From an uncultured Pelagibacteraceae bacterium (GTDB lineage Bacteria > Pseudomonadota > Alphaproteobacteria > Pelagibacterales > Pelagibacteraceae): 64,000 nt of DNA. Below are positions 1 through 10,306 of the stretch, piece by piece. Under the pieces are notes generated by a model. It was not told the origin of the DNA, searched no databases, and saw only the letters and a program-made list of their open reading frames with translations. Positions within the stretch are counted from its first letter, which is position 1. Each line of letters starts with the position of its first letter. Position numbers and translations under genes: made by a program. The stretch lies in contig CACEBD010000002.1 in NCBI GenBank assembly GCA_902557775.1, forward strand, positions 74,144 to 138,143, in the 5' to 3' direction.

Positions 1-1
1 T

Positions 2-25
2 CCATTTACAAATATAGTCAATTAG
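2..25 (+). CDS. 3' tail of an upstream gene, cut by the window edge
   Basis: From base 2 a frame reads seven codons ending ...TNIVN and then a TAG stop at 23-25. The stop shares its last base with the GTG start of the following permease gene, a TAGTG junction typical of translationally coupled genes. Too little remains to identify the product. By analogy with polar amino-acid ABC operons it could be the partner permease or the binding protein, but this is inference only. Confidence 0.35.
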   Translation, partial: PFTNIVN

Positions 26-759
26 TGAAATTTTTAAAAATAATTTCTATTCTATTTTTGCTTCAAGGATGTAGTTCTAACTATGAATGGGGTTGGTATA
101 TTCTAAGTCCAGATAATATAGATGGTTTAACTAATCTTAAATTTTTAATTAGTGGAATTACAACTACGATTTATATTTCAGTAGTTTCAATCATTCTAGC
201 TATGATTATCGGTTTGATAGTTGCTCTACCTTCATTGTCAAATAATAAATTCTTAACTTATTTTAACATAACATACGTAGAAATTGTTAGAGCCATCCCT
301 TTATTAGTTTTAATTCTTTGGATTTATTATGGCCTTCCAATCATGATTGGAGTAAGTTTCTCGCCATTCGTATCTGGAATAATAGCTTTGACCATTAGTG
401 AAAGTGCGTTTCAAGCAGAAATTTTTAGAGCAGGAATTAATTCAATTTCAAAAGGTCAACATGAAGTGTCAGAGTCTTTAGGAATGGATTTCTGGAGAAA
501 GATGAGATTAGTAATTCTTCCGCAAGCGATTAAAGTTGTATTGCCAGCCATGGGAAATCAATTTGTTTATGTTTTAAAAATGTCCTCTCTAGTATCAATT
601 ATAGGTATAGGAGATTTAACAAGAAAAGCTAATGAGCTGGTCACCACCACTTACAGGCCCTTAGAAATTTATACTTTTTTAATTCTAGAATACCTGGTGC
701 TAATCCTAGTAGTGTCCTATTTTGTGAGAAAATTAGAGAATAAACTAGAATACAAGTAA
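25..759 (+). CDS. polar amino-acid ABC transporter permease (HisM/GlnP type)
   Basis: This is an inner-membrane permease subunit of an ABC importer for polar amino acids. After residue 35 it shows the usual pattern: LISGITTTIYISV opens the permease domain, VEIVRAIPLLVLILWIYYGLP is the conserved second segment, and the cytoplasmic EAA loop lies around residues 148-175 (SESLGM...ILPQAIK). About five membrane helices are visible. The GTG start at 25 is supported by overlap with an upstream stop codon. The N-terminus is odd: residues 1-16 form a lipoprotein-like signal (FLLQGCSS, Cys16) before the first normal permease helix. The 3' end overlaps the convergent MATE gene by 15 bases. Substrate is unknown; the ATPase and binding protein lie outside the window. 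Confidence 0.88.
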   Translation: MKFLKIISILFLLQGCSSNYEWGWYILSPDNIDGLTNLKFLISGITTTIYISVVSIILAMIIGLIVALPSLSNNKFLTYFNITYVEIVRAIPLLVLILWIYYGLPIMIGVSFSPFVSGIIALTISESAFQAEIFRAGINSISKGQHEVSESLGMDFWRKMRLVILPQAIKVVLPAMGNQFVYVLKMSSLVSIIGIGDLTRKANELVTTTYRPLEIYTFLILEYLVLILVVSYFVRKLENKLEYK

Positions 760-2106
760 TTTTTTTAAAGAAATCCTAAATACTCTCTTTAAAAAAAATG
801 GTACGAAAGTTAATACAACTAATCCCATCATCCAATTTGTTACTAAAATCGTATAAAAAATATCTTGATACTCGCCATTTCTAATATTTATTACATACCA
901 TAACGACATAAATGGTATTAACGTTAATCTTAGGATTGTCATGTACAAACTAAAAATTGGTCTTTTCAGTGCCTGGAATAAAGCAGAGGTAATAAAGAAA
1001 ACTGGATACACTGGCCCAATTAAAGCTGCTACCTGTAAGTAAAGTGCGCCTCTTCGGATTACTTCTAAATCATTAGTAAAAAAAGATATTATAATTTCTG
1101 AAGTTAAATAAACAAATATACCTGCTAATACCATAAATCCTGAACCGAACAACAGAGCTTTTCCATATACTTCTTTTACTCTGAAATACATTTTTGCTCC
1201 AAAATTTTGACCTGCAATTGATAAAACAGCAGTATTTAAACCTATGACTGGTAACAATAAAACTTGTTCTATTCTTACAGCAGTACCATAACCCGCTGTT
1301 GCTAATTCTCCAAACTGACCAACAAAATAGAAAATATTGAATACTCCAAACATTATCATCAACATAGTAAACATTATTGGCACTGATTGTTTGAAGAGAG
1401 AGCTTAAGTAATCAATTTTTGGTTTGAAACATTCTAGATAAAGGAATTTTTTTAATTTACAGCAATAAACTTTATTAGCTAAATATATTAAGCCGATACA
1501 CTGAGAAACAAGCGTAGCGATAGCTAAACCAGCAATTCCAAATGCTGGTATAAATGCATAACCAAAAATAAATAATGGATTTAAAAAAATATTTAAGAAA
1601 AAGGTAACAATCAAAACATTTCTATAACTTTTTGTATCGCCTTGGGCATTTAAAGTTCCGTTTAAAGATAATTGAACTAATACAATGATAGCTCCAAAAA
1701 AAATAATATCTAAATATTCGCGTGTTAAGATTATACTTTCTTCAGTAGAGCCCATAATTCTCAAAAGTTCATCAGAAAAATTTAAGCCAAATAAAGTTAC
1801 AAAAATTGAAATTACGATTGCTAATACTATCGACTGAGCAACGTACATTGAGGCTTTTCTGTCTTCCTTGGCCCCAATTGAATTACTAATTAGAGCTGTA
1901 GTTCCGGCTCCAATACCGACCGCAACAGCTATTGCTATGAAGTATATTGGCCATGATTTTGCAATAGCTGCTAACGCTTCTGGTGAAATTCTACCTGCAA
2001 AATAAGTATCGACTAGATTATAAAAAGTTTGAAATAGGGATCCTGTGCTCGCAGGTATAGTCACTTTTCTTAAGAGTTGCCATATTGAACCTTTAGTCAA
2101 ATCCAT
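745..2106 (-). CDS. MATE-family multidrug/toxin exporter
   Basis: A 453-residue polytopic inner-membrane protein of the MATE (NorM/DinF) family, which exports cationic drugs or metabolites in exchange for Na+ or H+. The N-terminal motif QTFYNLVDTYFAGRISPEAL is characteristic of the first two helices, and about twelve hydrophobic segments follow in two similar halves. It is the last gene of a minus-strand run (gatC, gatA, gatB, O-methyltransferase, trhO, MATE) and begins 2 bases after the trhO stop, so it is probably cotranscribed. Its 3' end overlaps the convergent permease gene. Substrate cannot be deduced. Confidence 0.88.
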   Translation of the reverse strand: MDLTKGSIWQLLRKVTIPASTGSLFQTFYNLVDTYFAGRISPEALAAIAKSWPIYFIAIAVAVGIGAGTTALISNSIGAKEDRKASMYVAQSIVLAIVISIFVTLFGLNFSDELLRIMGSTEESIILTREYLDIIFFGAIIVLVQLSLNGTLNAQGDTKSYRNVLIVTFFLNIFLNPLFIFGYAFIPAFGIAGLAIATLVSQCIGLIYLANKVYCCKLKKFLYLECFKPKIDYLSSLFKQSVPIMFTMLMIMFGVFNIFYFVGQFGELATAGYGTAVRIEQVLLLPVIGLNTAVLSIAGQNFGAKMYFRVKEVYGKALLFGSGFMVLAGIFVYLTSEIIISFFTNDLEVIRRGALYLQVAALIGPVYPVFFITSALFQALKRPIFSLYMTILRLTLIPFMSLWYVINIRNGEYQDIFYTILVTNWMMGLVVLTFVPFFLKRVFRISLKKLLVF

Positions 2107-2108
2107 AA

Positions 2109-3014
2109 TTAATAATCCTTTTGAAATTTATGCTTTCTTCCATCTTTTTTAGCAAGATTAATTTGATTTTGCCTCATACGAAATCTTGTTTTTTGTGAAT
2201 TTGAGAGTGTGTCATAACACCTTGGGCACGAAACACCCTCCTCATATTTATAAGATTTTTTATCTTTTATTGAAAAAGTCATTCGACATCCACTACATAC
2301 AGAGTAAGTTCCTTGTTTTAATTTGTGTTTAAGAGATACTCTATTATCAAAAACAAAACATTCTCCTTTCCATAGACTGTCTTTCCTCTCAGTTTTTTTC
2401 AAATAATTAAGTATTCCACCTTTTAATTGAAAAACATTTTTAAAACCTTTTCTTTTTAAAAATATGGAGGCCTTTTCACATCTAATACCTCCTGTACAGA
2501 ACATTGCTACAGCTTTAGCTTTATCGACTTTTTTTAGATATTTTGGAAAATCTCTAAAATTTTGAATATTTGGATTTATAGAATTTTTAAATGTGCCTAC
2601 TTCATATTCAAATGGTTTTCTAGCGTCTATAACTAAAGTTTCTTTATTTGAAATAAGTTTATTCCATGACTTTCCAGAAACATATCTATTAAGTTTTTTA
2701 TTCTTTGGGTTTATTTTTAAACCCAATGGAACAACTTCATTTTTGATTTTTATTTTACCTTTGTGGAATGGTTGAAAAAGGCTCTCAGAAATATTTTTAC
2801 TATCAAAATCCTTTAAACGATATTGTCTTTTTATAATCTTTATTATTTTACTAATATCATCTTTTTTGCCTGCAATTGTTCCATTTATGCCCTCTGCTGA
2901 TAAAATTATTGTGCCTCTGACATTATTTTTAAAAATTTCTTTTTGAAATAAAGATTTATATTTTTTCAAAAATTTAATCTTTTTAAACTTATAAAAACCG
3001 AAAATTGTATACAT
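2109..3014 (-). CDS. trhO: tRNA uridine(34) hydroxylase TrhO (rhodanese-like, YceA family)
   Basis: TrhO proteins hydroxylate U34 of tRNAs on the way to 5-methoxy- or carboxymethoxyuridine. The 301-residue product has an N-terminal ferredoxin-like domain (SAEGINGTIAG near residue 45), a central rhodanese domain from about 120 to 210 with the active-site loop CTGGIRC (Cys173, Cys179), and a Cys-rich C-terminus (CSGC and CPRC pairs) that may bind zinc. Length and domain order fit the family. The start overlaps the stop of the upstream O-methyltransferase in a TAATG junction. Confidence 0.87.
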   Translation of the reverse strand: MYTIFGFYKFKKIKFLKKYKSLFQKEIFKNNVRGTIILSAEGINGTIAGKKDDISKIIKIIKRQYRLKDFDSKNISESLFQPFHKGKIKIKNEVVPLGLKINPKNKKLNRYVSGKSWNKLISNKETLVIDARKPFEYEVGTFKNSINPNIQNFRDFPKYLKKVDKAKAVAMFCTGGIRCEKASIFLKRKGFKNVFQLKGGILNYLKKTERKDSLWKGECFVFDNRVSLKHKLKQGTYSVCSGCRMTFSIKDKKSYKYEEGVSCPRCYDTLSNSQKTRFRMRQNQINLAKKDGRKHKFQKDY

Positions 3015-3667
3015 TATTTTTTAATACAAATTGTAAGTCCATCACCTATTGGAATAATATTTTTTGCAACTCTGCTATCTTTTTTAATGTGTGTATTAAA
3101 TTCCCTTATAATATTTGTAAATTTATCGTTTTTCGTATCATCTATTACTTCTCCATGCCATAAAACATTATCTATAACAATAAGTCCATTTTTATTAATA
3201 AGATCCATAGATGCTTCATAGTATTTAAGGTAATTTTCCTTATCAGCATCAATAAAAATTAAATCAAATCTTTGACTTGAGTCTTTCAATTCATTCAGAC
3301 TTTCAGTAGCAGGTTTTACAATTTGCTTTATTTTTTTTTCATTTGCTTTTTTATAAAATGATTGTGCTTTAATACTGAATTCAGGACTTTTATCTAAGCT
3401 AATTAGAAGACCATCAGATGGAAGGGCTAAGGCCATTGATAAAGCGCTAAAACCTGTAAAACTTCCTATTTCTAAAATCTTTTTAATATTAGAGATTTTA
3501 ATTAATGTTTGTAGAAATTGTGCTTGAGAAACTGATATCTGTAATCTCTGTTGATCACCAAGACTTATATTATATTGAATTATCTCTTTCTGAACATCAG
3601 TTAAAGATTCTGAATGATCAATAATGTATTTTTCAAGATTTTCAGTTAAATCTAATTTCTTAGGCAT
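3014..3667 (-). CDS. class I SAM-dependent O-methyltransferase (COMT/CCoAOMT-like)
   Basis: A 217-residue cytoplasmic methyltransferase. Motif I (ILEIGSFTGFSALSMALAL, from about residue 70) binds S-adenosylmethionine. FDLIFIDADKENY holds the metal-binding aspartates typical of cation-dependent catechol-type O-methyltransferases, and VIDNVLWHGEV is the next conserved segment. It sits between gatB (2 bases upstream) and trhO (1-base overlap). The neighbouring tRNA hydroxylase and tRNA amidotransferase make an RNA-modification role conceivable, since known 5-methoxyuridine synthesis needs a methyl transfer after TrhO, but CmoM/TrmR-like identity is not proven here. Natural substrate unknown. Confidence 0.82.
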   Translation of the reverse strand: MPKKLDLTENLEKYIIDHSESLTDVQKEIIQYNISLGDQQRLQISVSQAQFLQTLIKISNIKKILEIGSFTGFSALSMALALPSDGLLISLDKSPEFSIKAQSFYKKANEKKIKQIVKPATESLNELKDSSQRFDLIFIDADKENYLKYYEASMDLINKNGLIVIDNVLWHGEVIDDTKNDKFTNIIREFNTHIKKDSRVAKNIIPIGDGLTICIKK

Positions 3668-3669
3668 AA

Positions 3670-5135
3670 TTAGCCTTTTAAAAGTTTTTTTAGAATTTCA
3701 TTTGTCAATTGAGGGTTTGCTTTCCCACTAGATAATTTCATAACCTGTCCAACAAAAAAACCAAACAATTTTTCTTTTCCAGCTTTATATTGATCAACTT
3801 TATCTTTATTTTTTGATAATATTTCATTAATCATTTTCTCTAATTCTTTAGGATCGCTTTGTTGTTTCATCCCTTTCGACTCTATGATTTTTTTTGGGTT
3901 ATCACCGCTTTCAACCATAATTTCGAAAACTTCTTTTGCTATTCTTCCTGAAATTTCCCCAGATTTAATTGTTTGTACTAATTCAGCAAAATTTTTAGCA
4001 GAAATTGGTGAGTTAGAAATATTAAGTCCTTTGTCGTTGAGCATTGCAAATAAATCACCTATCATCCATGTAGCTGCTAGTTTTTTGTCAGATAATTTTG
4101 CAACTTCCTCATAATAATCAGAGATTTCTTTTTCGGAAACCAATACATTTGCTTCGTATGAGTTAAGCCCATATTCTTGAATAAATCTCTCCTTCTTATT
4201 ATCTGGCAACTCAGGCAAAGATTTTTTTAAATCATCAATTAATTTTTGTTCAAGTTTTAAGGGTAAAAGATCTGGATCAGGAAAGTATCTATAATCGTGA
4301 GCATCTTCTTTTGATCTCATTGATCTTGTTTCATTTTTTTTTGTATCAAATAATCTTGTTTCTTGATCTATTTCTTTTCCATCTTCTAGTAATTCAACCT
4401 GTCGATTAGCCTCATATTCAATCGCCATTTGCATAAATTTAATTGAATTTACATTTTTAATTTCACATCTTGTTCCGAAATTTTTATCGCCTACTTTTCT
4501 TACTGATACATTTACATCTGCTCTTAATGAACCTTCTTGCATATTGCCATCACATGTACCCAAGTATCTCATAATGGTTCTTAATTTCTTTATATAAGCA
4601 TTTACTTCATCGGGCGAACGAAGATGGGGTTTGCTAACGATTTCCATTAAAGCTATTCCAGAACGATTTAAATCAACATAGGTGCTTGAAGGATCCATAT
4701 CATGGATACTTTTACCTGCGTCCTGTTCTAAATGAAGCCTTTCAATGCCAATTTCTTTTGAACCATAAGGCATATCCAGTAAAACTTTTCCTTCACCAAC
4801 AATAGGATTTTTATATTGGGAAATCTGGTAGCCCTGTGGAAGATCTGCATAAAAATAATTTTTTCTATCGAATACTGAATAATTATTTATTTTTGCATTT
4901 AAACCTAAGCCTGTTCTTACAGCTTGTTTCACACACTCCTCATTGATAACTGGTAGCATTCCGGGAAAAGCAGAGTCAATTAAACTTACTTGTTTGTTAG
5001 GATCAGCTCCGAATTTAGTTGAGGAGCCTGAAAAAAGTTTAGAATTAGAAAGGACTTGAGCATGAACTTCTAAACCTATAACTACTTCATACTTCCCTTT
5101 CTCGCCATTAATAAAATAATCAAATTTTTCTTTGC

Positions 5136-5139
<4 letters not shown>
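3670..5139 (-). CDS. gatB: aspartyl/glutamyl-tRNA amidotransferase subunit B
   Basis: GatB is the tRNA-binding and kinase subunit of the GatCAB complex, which converts Glu-tRNA(Gln) and Asp-tRNA(Asn) to the amidated forms. The N-terminal cradle shows [24 protein letters not shown] and [12 protein letters not shown]; the C-terminal helical and YqeY-like tail ends with [17 protein letters not shown] place the start at the ATG at 5139, which overlaps the gatA stop as ATGA; a GTG three codons upstream is possible. All three subunits are adjacent. This implies the indirect pathway to at least Gln-tRNA in this organism. Confidence 0.96.
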
Positions 5140-6592
<1,453 letters not shown>

Positions 6593-6593
<1 letters not shown>

Positions 6594-6880
6594 TACTCAA
6601 CCACCTTTGGAACTACAAAAAACTCCTCATTTTTTTTTGGAGAATTTTTAAGAATTTTTTCTCTTATCTTGCCATCACTGATTTCGTCTTTCCTTGATCT
6701 CAATGACTGGTTTAAAATCGATGTTAATGGTTCAACTTTATCAGTATTCAGTTCATTTAATTGTTCAATAAACTTGAAAATTGAGTTTAAATCTTTGGTT
6801 AAGCTGTCTACTTTAGCTTCATCAACTGAAATTCGAGCTAATTTTGCTACATGTTTAATTTTTTCTTTATCTAAGGACAT
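6593..6880 (-). CDS. gatC: aspartyl/glutamyl-tRNA amidotransferase subunit C
   Basis: A 95-residue helical protein that bridges GatA and GatB. The start [17 protein letters not shown] and the central [16 protein letters not shown] are the family hallmarks. It is the first gene of the six-gene minus-strand run and lies back-to-back with ruvX, leaving a 51-base divergent intergenic region (6881-6931) that must contain both promoters; no strong consensus promoter is obvious there. Confidence 0.93.
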
Positions 6881-6931
6881 TTGTGCAATAAGTTAATTTA
6901 AATGTGTTTTATCACAAATTAGGTAAATTTC

Positions 6932-7396
6932 ATGCTCGATATTGACGTATTTATTGAAAAAACTAAGAAAAAATCAAGATTAATAGGTATTGATCCTGGT
7001 GGTAAAAGAATAGGAATAGCTCTATCAGATGAAAATAAAATTGTAGCTACGCCATACACCACAATTATTAAAGAAAATTATAGAGACCTAGTTGATCAAA
7101 TTAAGAAAATTGTCAAAGAATATGACATAAACGGAATAGTTATAGGTAATCCAATTAATATGGATGGAACAGAAGGGCCTTCTTCACAATCAGCTAAAGA
7201 TCTAGCTAAAAATCTCTCAAAAGATATTACAGAAAATATCACTTTATGGGATGAGAGACTATCTAGCCAGGGAGCCTTTAATCTATCTAATGATTTAGCA
7301 ATAAATTCTTCAAAAAAAGTGAAGAAATTAGACGAGAATTCTGCTCAATTTATACTTCAAGGGGTGCTTGATTATTATCATAAAAAAAATACTTGA
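6932..7396 (+). CDS. ruvX: Holliday-junction resolvase-like RNase YqgF/RuvX
   Basis: RuvX/YqgF is an RNase H-fold nuclease implicated in pre-16S rRNA 5' end processing. Motifs: IGIDPGGKRIGIALSDE near residue 20 with the first catalytic Asp, NIDGTEGPSS-like segment GNPINMDGTEG in the middle, and WDERLSSQGA with the later acidic residues. The 154-residue length is normal. It opens a plus-strand run toward pyrB, 35 bases ahead of the pyrB ATG. Confidence 0.9.
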   Translation: MLDIDVFIEKTKKKSRLIGIDPGGKRIGIALSDENKIVATPYTTIIKENYRDLVDQIKKIVKEYDINGIVIGNPINMDGTEGPSSQSAKDLAKNLSKDITENITLWDERLSSQGAFNLSNDLAINSSKKVKKLDENSAQFILQGVLDYYHKKNT

Positions 7397-7431
7397 TATA
7401 ATACAGTAAAAGGCCTATAGAGTTGATTTTA

Positions 7432-8376
7432 ATGGCAACTGCTAAAAAAGTTTCAGCTATTAAAAACACTCCAAAACATCTATTAGGTATTCAAAATTTA
7501 TCAGTTCTCGAAGCAAAAGAAATTTTAACCGAAGCAAAATCCTTCATAAAACTAAACAGAGGAAGTTCTAAAAAACTAGATATCCTTAGAGGAAAAACTC
7601 AAATTAACTTATTTTTTGAACCCTCTACGAGGACACAGAGTTCATTTGACTTAGCTGGAAAAAGACTAGGTGCAGATGTGATGACGATGAATATGAGTAA
7701 CTCTGCATTAAAAAAAGGAGAAACATTAATTGACACTGCTATGACGTTGAATGCAATGCATCCAGATATAATTGTTATAAGGCATCAAGACTCAGGTGCA
7801 CCAAATCTTCTCTCACAGAAAGTTAATTGTACTGTAATAAATGCTGGTGATGGAAGGAGAGAACATCCTACACAAGCCTTACTTGATGCTTTAACAATTA
7901 TTAATAGAAAAGATAACATTGAGGGATTAAAAATTGCAATATGTGGAGATATTCTTCATTCAAGAGTTGCTAGATCTAATATTTATTTAATGAATATGTT
8001 AGGTGCAGAAGTAAATGTCATTGCACCAAAAACTTTAATGCCTACGGGTATAGATAACTTAGGAGTGAAATCATTTACGGACATGAAAAAAGGATTAGAT
8101 GGATGCGATATTGTTATGATGCTGAGATTACAAAATGAAAGAATGCAAGGATCATTTCTTCCATCTAAGCGAGAATATTATGAATTTTTTGGACTGACTC
8201 CTGAAAAACTAAAGTTTGCAAAAAAAGATGCTTTGCTGATGCATCCTGGCCCAATGAACAGAGGAGTTGAAATTGATACTAAACTAGCAGATGACATTAA
8301 TGTCAGCCTGGTAAAAGAACAAGTTGAATTAGGTGTGGCTGTCAGGATGGCGTGTTTAAAATTGTACTGTAAATAA
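7432..8376 (+). CDS. pyrB: aspartate carbamoyltransferase catalytic subunit
   Basis: PyrB makes carbamoyl-aspartate from carbamoyl phosphate and aspartate in pyrimidine synthesis. The carbamoyl-phosphate loop [11 protein letters not shown], the [10 protein letters not shown] motif, and the aspartate-side RLQNERM and HPGPMNRG motifs are all present. I chose the ATG at 7432; an in-frame TTG at 7423 would add three residues. No regulatory pyrI lies nearby. The next gene is a dihydroorotase homologue without zinc ligands, matching the arrangement of ATCase complexes that use a non-catalytic dihydroorotase chain as scaffold. Confidence 0.96.
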   Translation: MATAKKVSAIKNTPKHLLGIQNLSVLEAKEILTEAKSFIKLNRGSSKKLDILRGKTQINLFFEPSTRTQSSFDLAGKRLGADVMTMNMSNSALKKGETLIDTAMTLNAMHPDIIVIRHQDSGAPNLLSQKVNCTVINAGDGRREHPTQALLDALTIINRKDNIEGLKIAICGDILHSRVARSNIYLMNMLGAEVNVIAPKTLMPTGIDNLGVKSFTDMKKGLDGCDIVMMLRLQNERMQGSFLPSKREYYEFFGLTPEKLKFAKKDALLMHPGPMNRGVEIDTKLADDINVSLVKEQVELGVAVRMACLKLYCK

Positions 8377-9657
8377 ATGAACGAAAAAATTTTAATGAAT
8401 TTAAGAATTATCGATCCATCTCAAAAAATGGACGAAATAGGTAATATAGTAATTGATAAAAATGGGAAAATAAAATCAATTGGAAAAAAAACTGATTCAT
8501 CAAAAACAGCAGAAAAAATTGATTTGAAAGGCCTTATAGCTATTCCTGGGTTAGTTGATATGAAGGCTTTTGTTGGTGAACCTGGCTTTGAGTATAAAGA
8601 AAATTTTAGAACACTGAGTCAAGCAGCTTTGGCAGGTGGAGTAACTTCTATTGTAACAATGCCAAATACTAAGCCAATTATAGACAATGTATCTATGGTG
8701 GACTTTATAATCAGAAGAGGCAGGGATAAAGCTAAGGTAAATCTTTTTCCATGTGCTTCAATTACCAGACAGAAGGAAGGTAATCAAATGACTGAATTCG
8801 GATTATTAAAAGCTAGGGGAATCATCGGATTTAGTGATGTTAATAAAACTATTCAAAATACTGAATTGATGTCTAGAATAATGAATTACGCCTCAGACAT
8901 TGATGTTCTGATTATGCAACATGCTGAGGACTACGAATTAGCTAGAAATTCTTGCATAAATCAAAGCGAAGTAGCAACAAGATTGGGTTTGCAAGGTGTT
9001 TCAGATATTGCCGAAAAGATTATTATTGAAAGAGATTTATCTTTATTAAGTGAGTATCCTTGCAGATATCATATAAATCAAATTTCCTCAAAAAATTCTC
9101 TTGATGTTATAAAAAAAAATAAATCTAACGGAATTAAATTTAGTACAGGGGTTTCTATAAACAATTTATCGTTAAATCAAAATGACATAGGAGAATTTAG
9201 AACTTTTTTAAAACTATCTCCCCCTCTAAGGAGTGAAGAAGATAGGCTTTCATTAATAGAAGGTATAAAAAATGATCTCATAGATGTAATAGTATCAGAT
9301 CACATACCTGAAGATGAAGAAAGTAAAAGGCTTCCATTCGCACAAGCAGCCACTGGTTCGATTGGAATAGAGACATTGCTATCTCTATCCTTAGAACTTT
9401 ACCATAATGAATCTTTACCTTTAGATAAAATAATCAAGTGTTTAACAATTAATCCAGCTAAAATACTTAAGATAAATAAAGGAACTCTTAAAGAAGGATC
9501 GGACGCAGATATTTGTATATTTGACTTAGAAAAACCATGGGTGGTTAAAGCTGAAGAGTTAAAATCAAAATCAAAAAATACCGCAATTGAAAATAGAAAG
9601 TTACAAGGTAAAGTAAAAATGACTTTTCTTAATGGTGATTTAGCATATTCTAACTAA
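8377..9657 (+). CDS. dihydroorotase-like protein, probably non-catalytic (PyrC')
   Basis: The 426-residue product belongs to the amidohydrolase superfamily and aligns by eye with type I dihydroorotases (IAIPGLVDM, EPGFEYKENF, TMPNTKP, MQHAEDY, SDHIPED). The metal-binding DxHxHLREPG is here D61-M-K-A-F-V-G-E-P-G: both zinc-ligand histidines are replaced (Lys63, Phe65) and the Arg is Gly67. Such proteins next to pyrB are known as PyrC' chains that stabilise ATCase without dihydroorotase activity. It starts immediately after the pyrB stop. A functional PyrC must therefore be encoded elsewhere. Confidence 0.85.
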   Translation: MNEKILMNLRIIDPSQKMDEIGNIVIDKNGKIKSIGKKTDSSKTAEKIDLKGLIAIPGLVDMKAFVGEPGFEYKENFRTLSQAALAGGVTSIVTMPNTKPIIDNVSMVDFIIRRGRDKAKVNLFPCASITRQKEGNQMTEFGLLKARGIIGFSDVNKTIQNTELMSRIMNYASDIDVLIMQHAEDYELARNSCINQSEVATRLGLQGVSDIAEKIIIERDLSLLSEYPCRYHINQISSKNSLDVIKKNKSNGIKFSTGVSINNLSLNQNDIGEFRTFLKLSPPLRSEEDRLSLIEGIKNDLIDVIVSDHIPEDEESKRLPFAQAATGSIGIETLLSLSLELYHNESLPLDKIIKCLTINPAKILKINKGTLKEGSDADICIFDLEKPWVVKAEELKSKSKNTAIENRKLQGKVKMTFLNGDLAYSN

Positions 9658-10238
9658 TGGACATAAATTTAATTATTGTAGCGGTTTATTCATACTTGCT
9701 GGGATCAATTCCATTTGGATTATTGTTGACTAAAATATTTCTCAAAAAAGATATTAGAACAGTTGGCTCTGGAAATATAGGAACTACAAATGTTTTAAGA
9801 ACTGGAAATAAATTTCTTGCAATTGCTACATTAGTGCTTGATTTGTTTAAAGGATATATTTCAGTTTATATAACAATGTTTTATTTTGAAAGTTTAACAT
9901 CTTTATCTACATTAATTTGTTTTATTGGACATATTTTTCCTATTTGGTTAAAATTTAAAGGAGGAAAAGGCGTAGCAACTTACCTTGGAGTAATTTTAGC
10001 TCTATCTTATAAATTTTTTTTAATTTTTGGCATATCATGGATTTCTTTTTCATTATTATTTAGATTTGCATCATTATCTTCTATGATTTCAACATTAATA
10101 GTTTTTCTTTATGCATATTTTTTTGAGATCAATAACAACGTTTTAATACTTTTTATTTTTTTTGTGATGATTCTTTTTACCCACAAAGAAAATATTTTAA
10201 GACTTAAAAGTTCTACAGAAAATAAAATTAAGTTATAA
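9657..10238 (+). CDS. plsY: acyl-phosphate:glycerol-3-phosphate acyltransferase
   Basis: PlsY is the inner-membrane enzyme that transfers the acyl group from acyl-phosphate to glycerol-3-phosphate, the first step of phospholipid synthesis. The conserved cytoplasmic loops are visible: GSIPFGLLLTKIF, the VGSGNIGTTNVLRTGNK loop, and GHIFPIWLKFKGGKGVAT. About five membrane helices fit its 193 residues. Its start overlaps the last base of the preceding stop codon. Confidence 0.95.
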   Translation: MDINLIIVAVYSYLLGSIPFGLLLTKIFLKKDIRTVGSGNIGTTNVLRTGNKFLAIATLVLDLFKGYISVYITMFYFESLTSLSTLICFIGHIFPIWLKFKGGKGVATYLGVILALSYKFFLIFGISWISFSLLFRFASLSSMISTLIVFLYAYFFEINNNVLILFIFFVMILFTHKENILRLKSSTENKIKL

Positions 10239-10306
10239 GTACTGTCTTTTCTAGTTTTTCAATAATAAATTTGACAAACTCGTTTAATTTTGAAAATAAA
10301 TAATTA

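Noticed and set aside
10271-10306. TTGACA just upstream of topA as a -35 element
   Set aside because: The perfect -35 hexamer is followed at 17 bases by AAATAA, a poor -10, which would end only about 8 bases before the ATG. Too weak in an AT-rich background.
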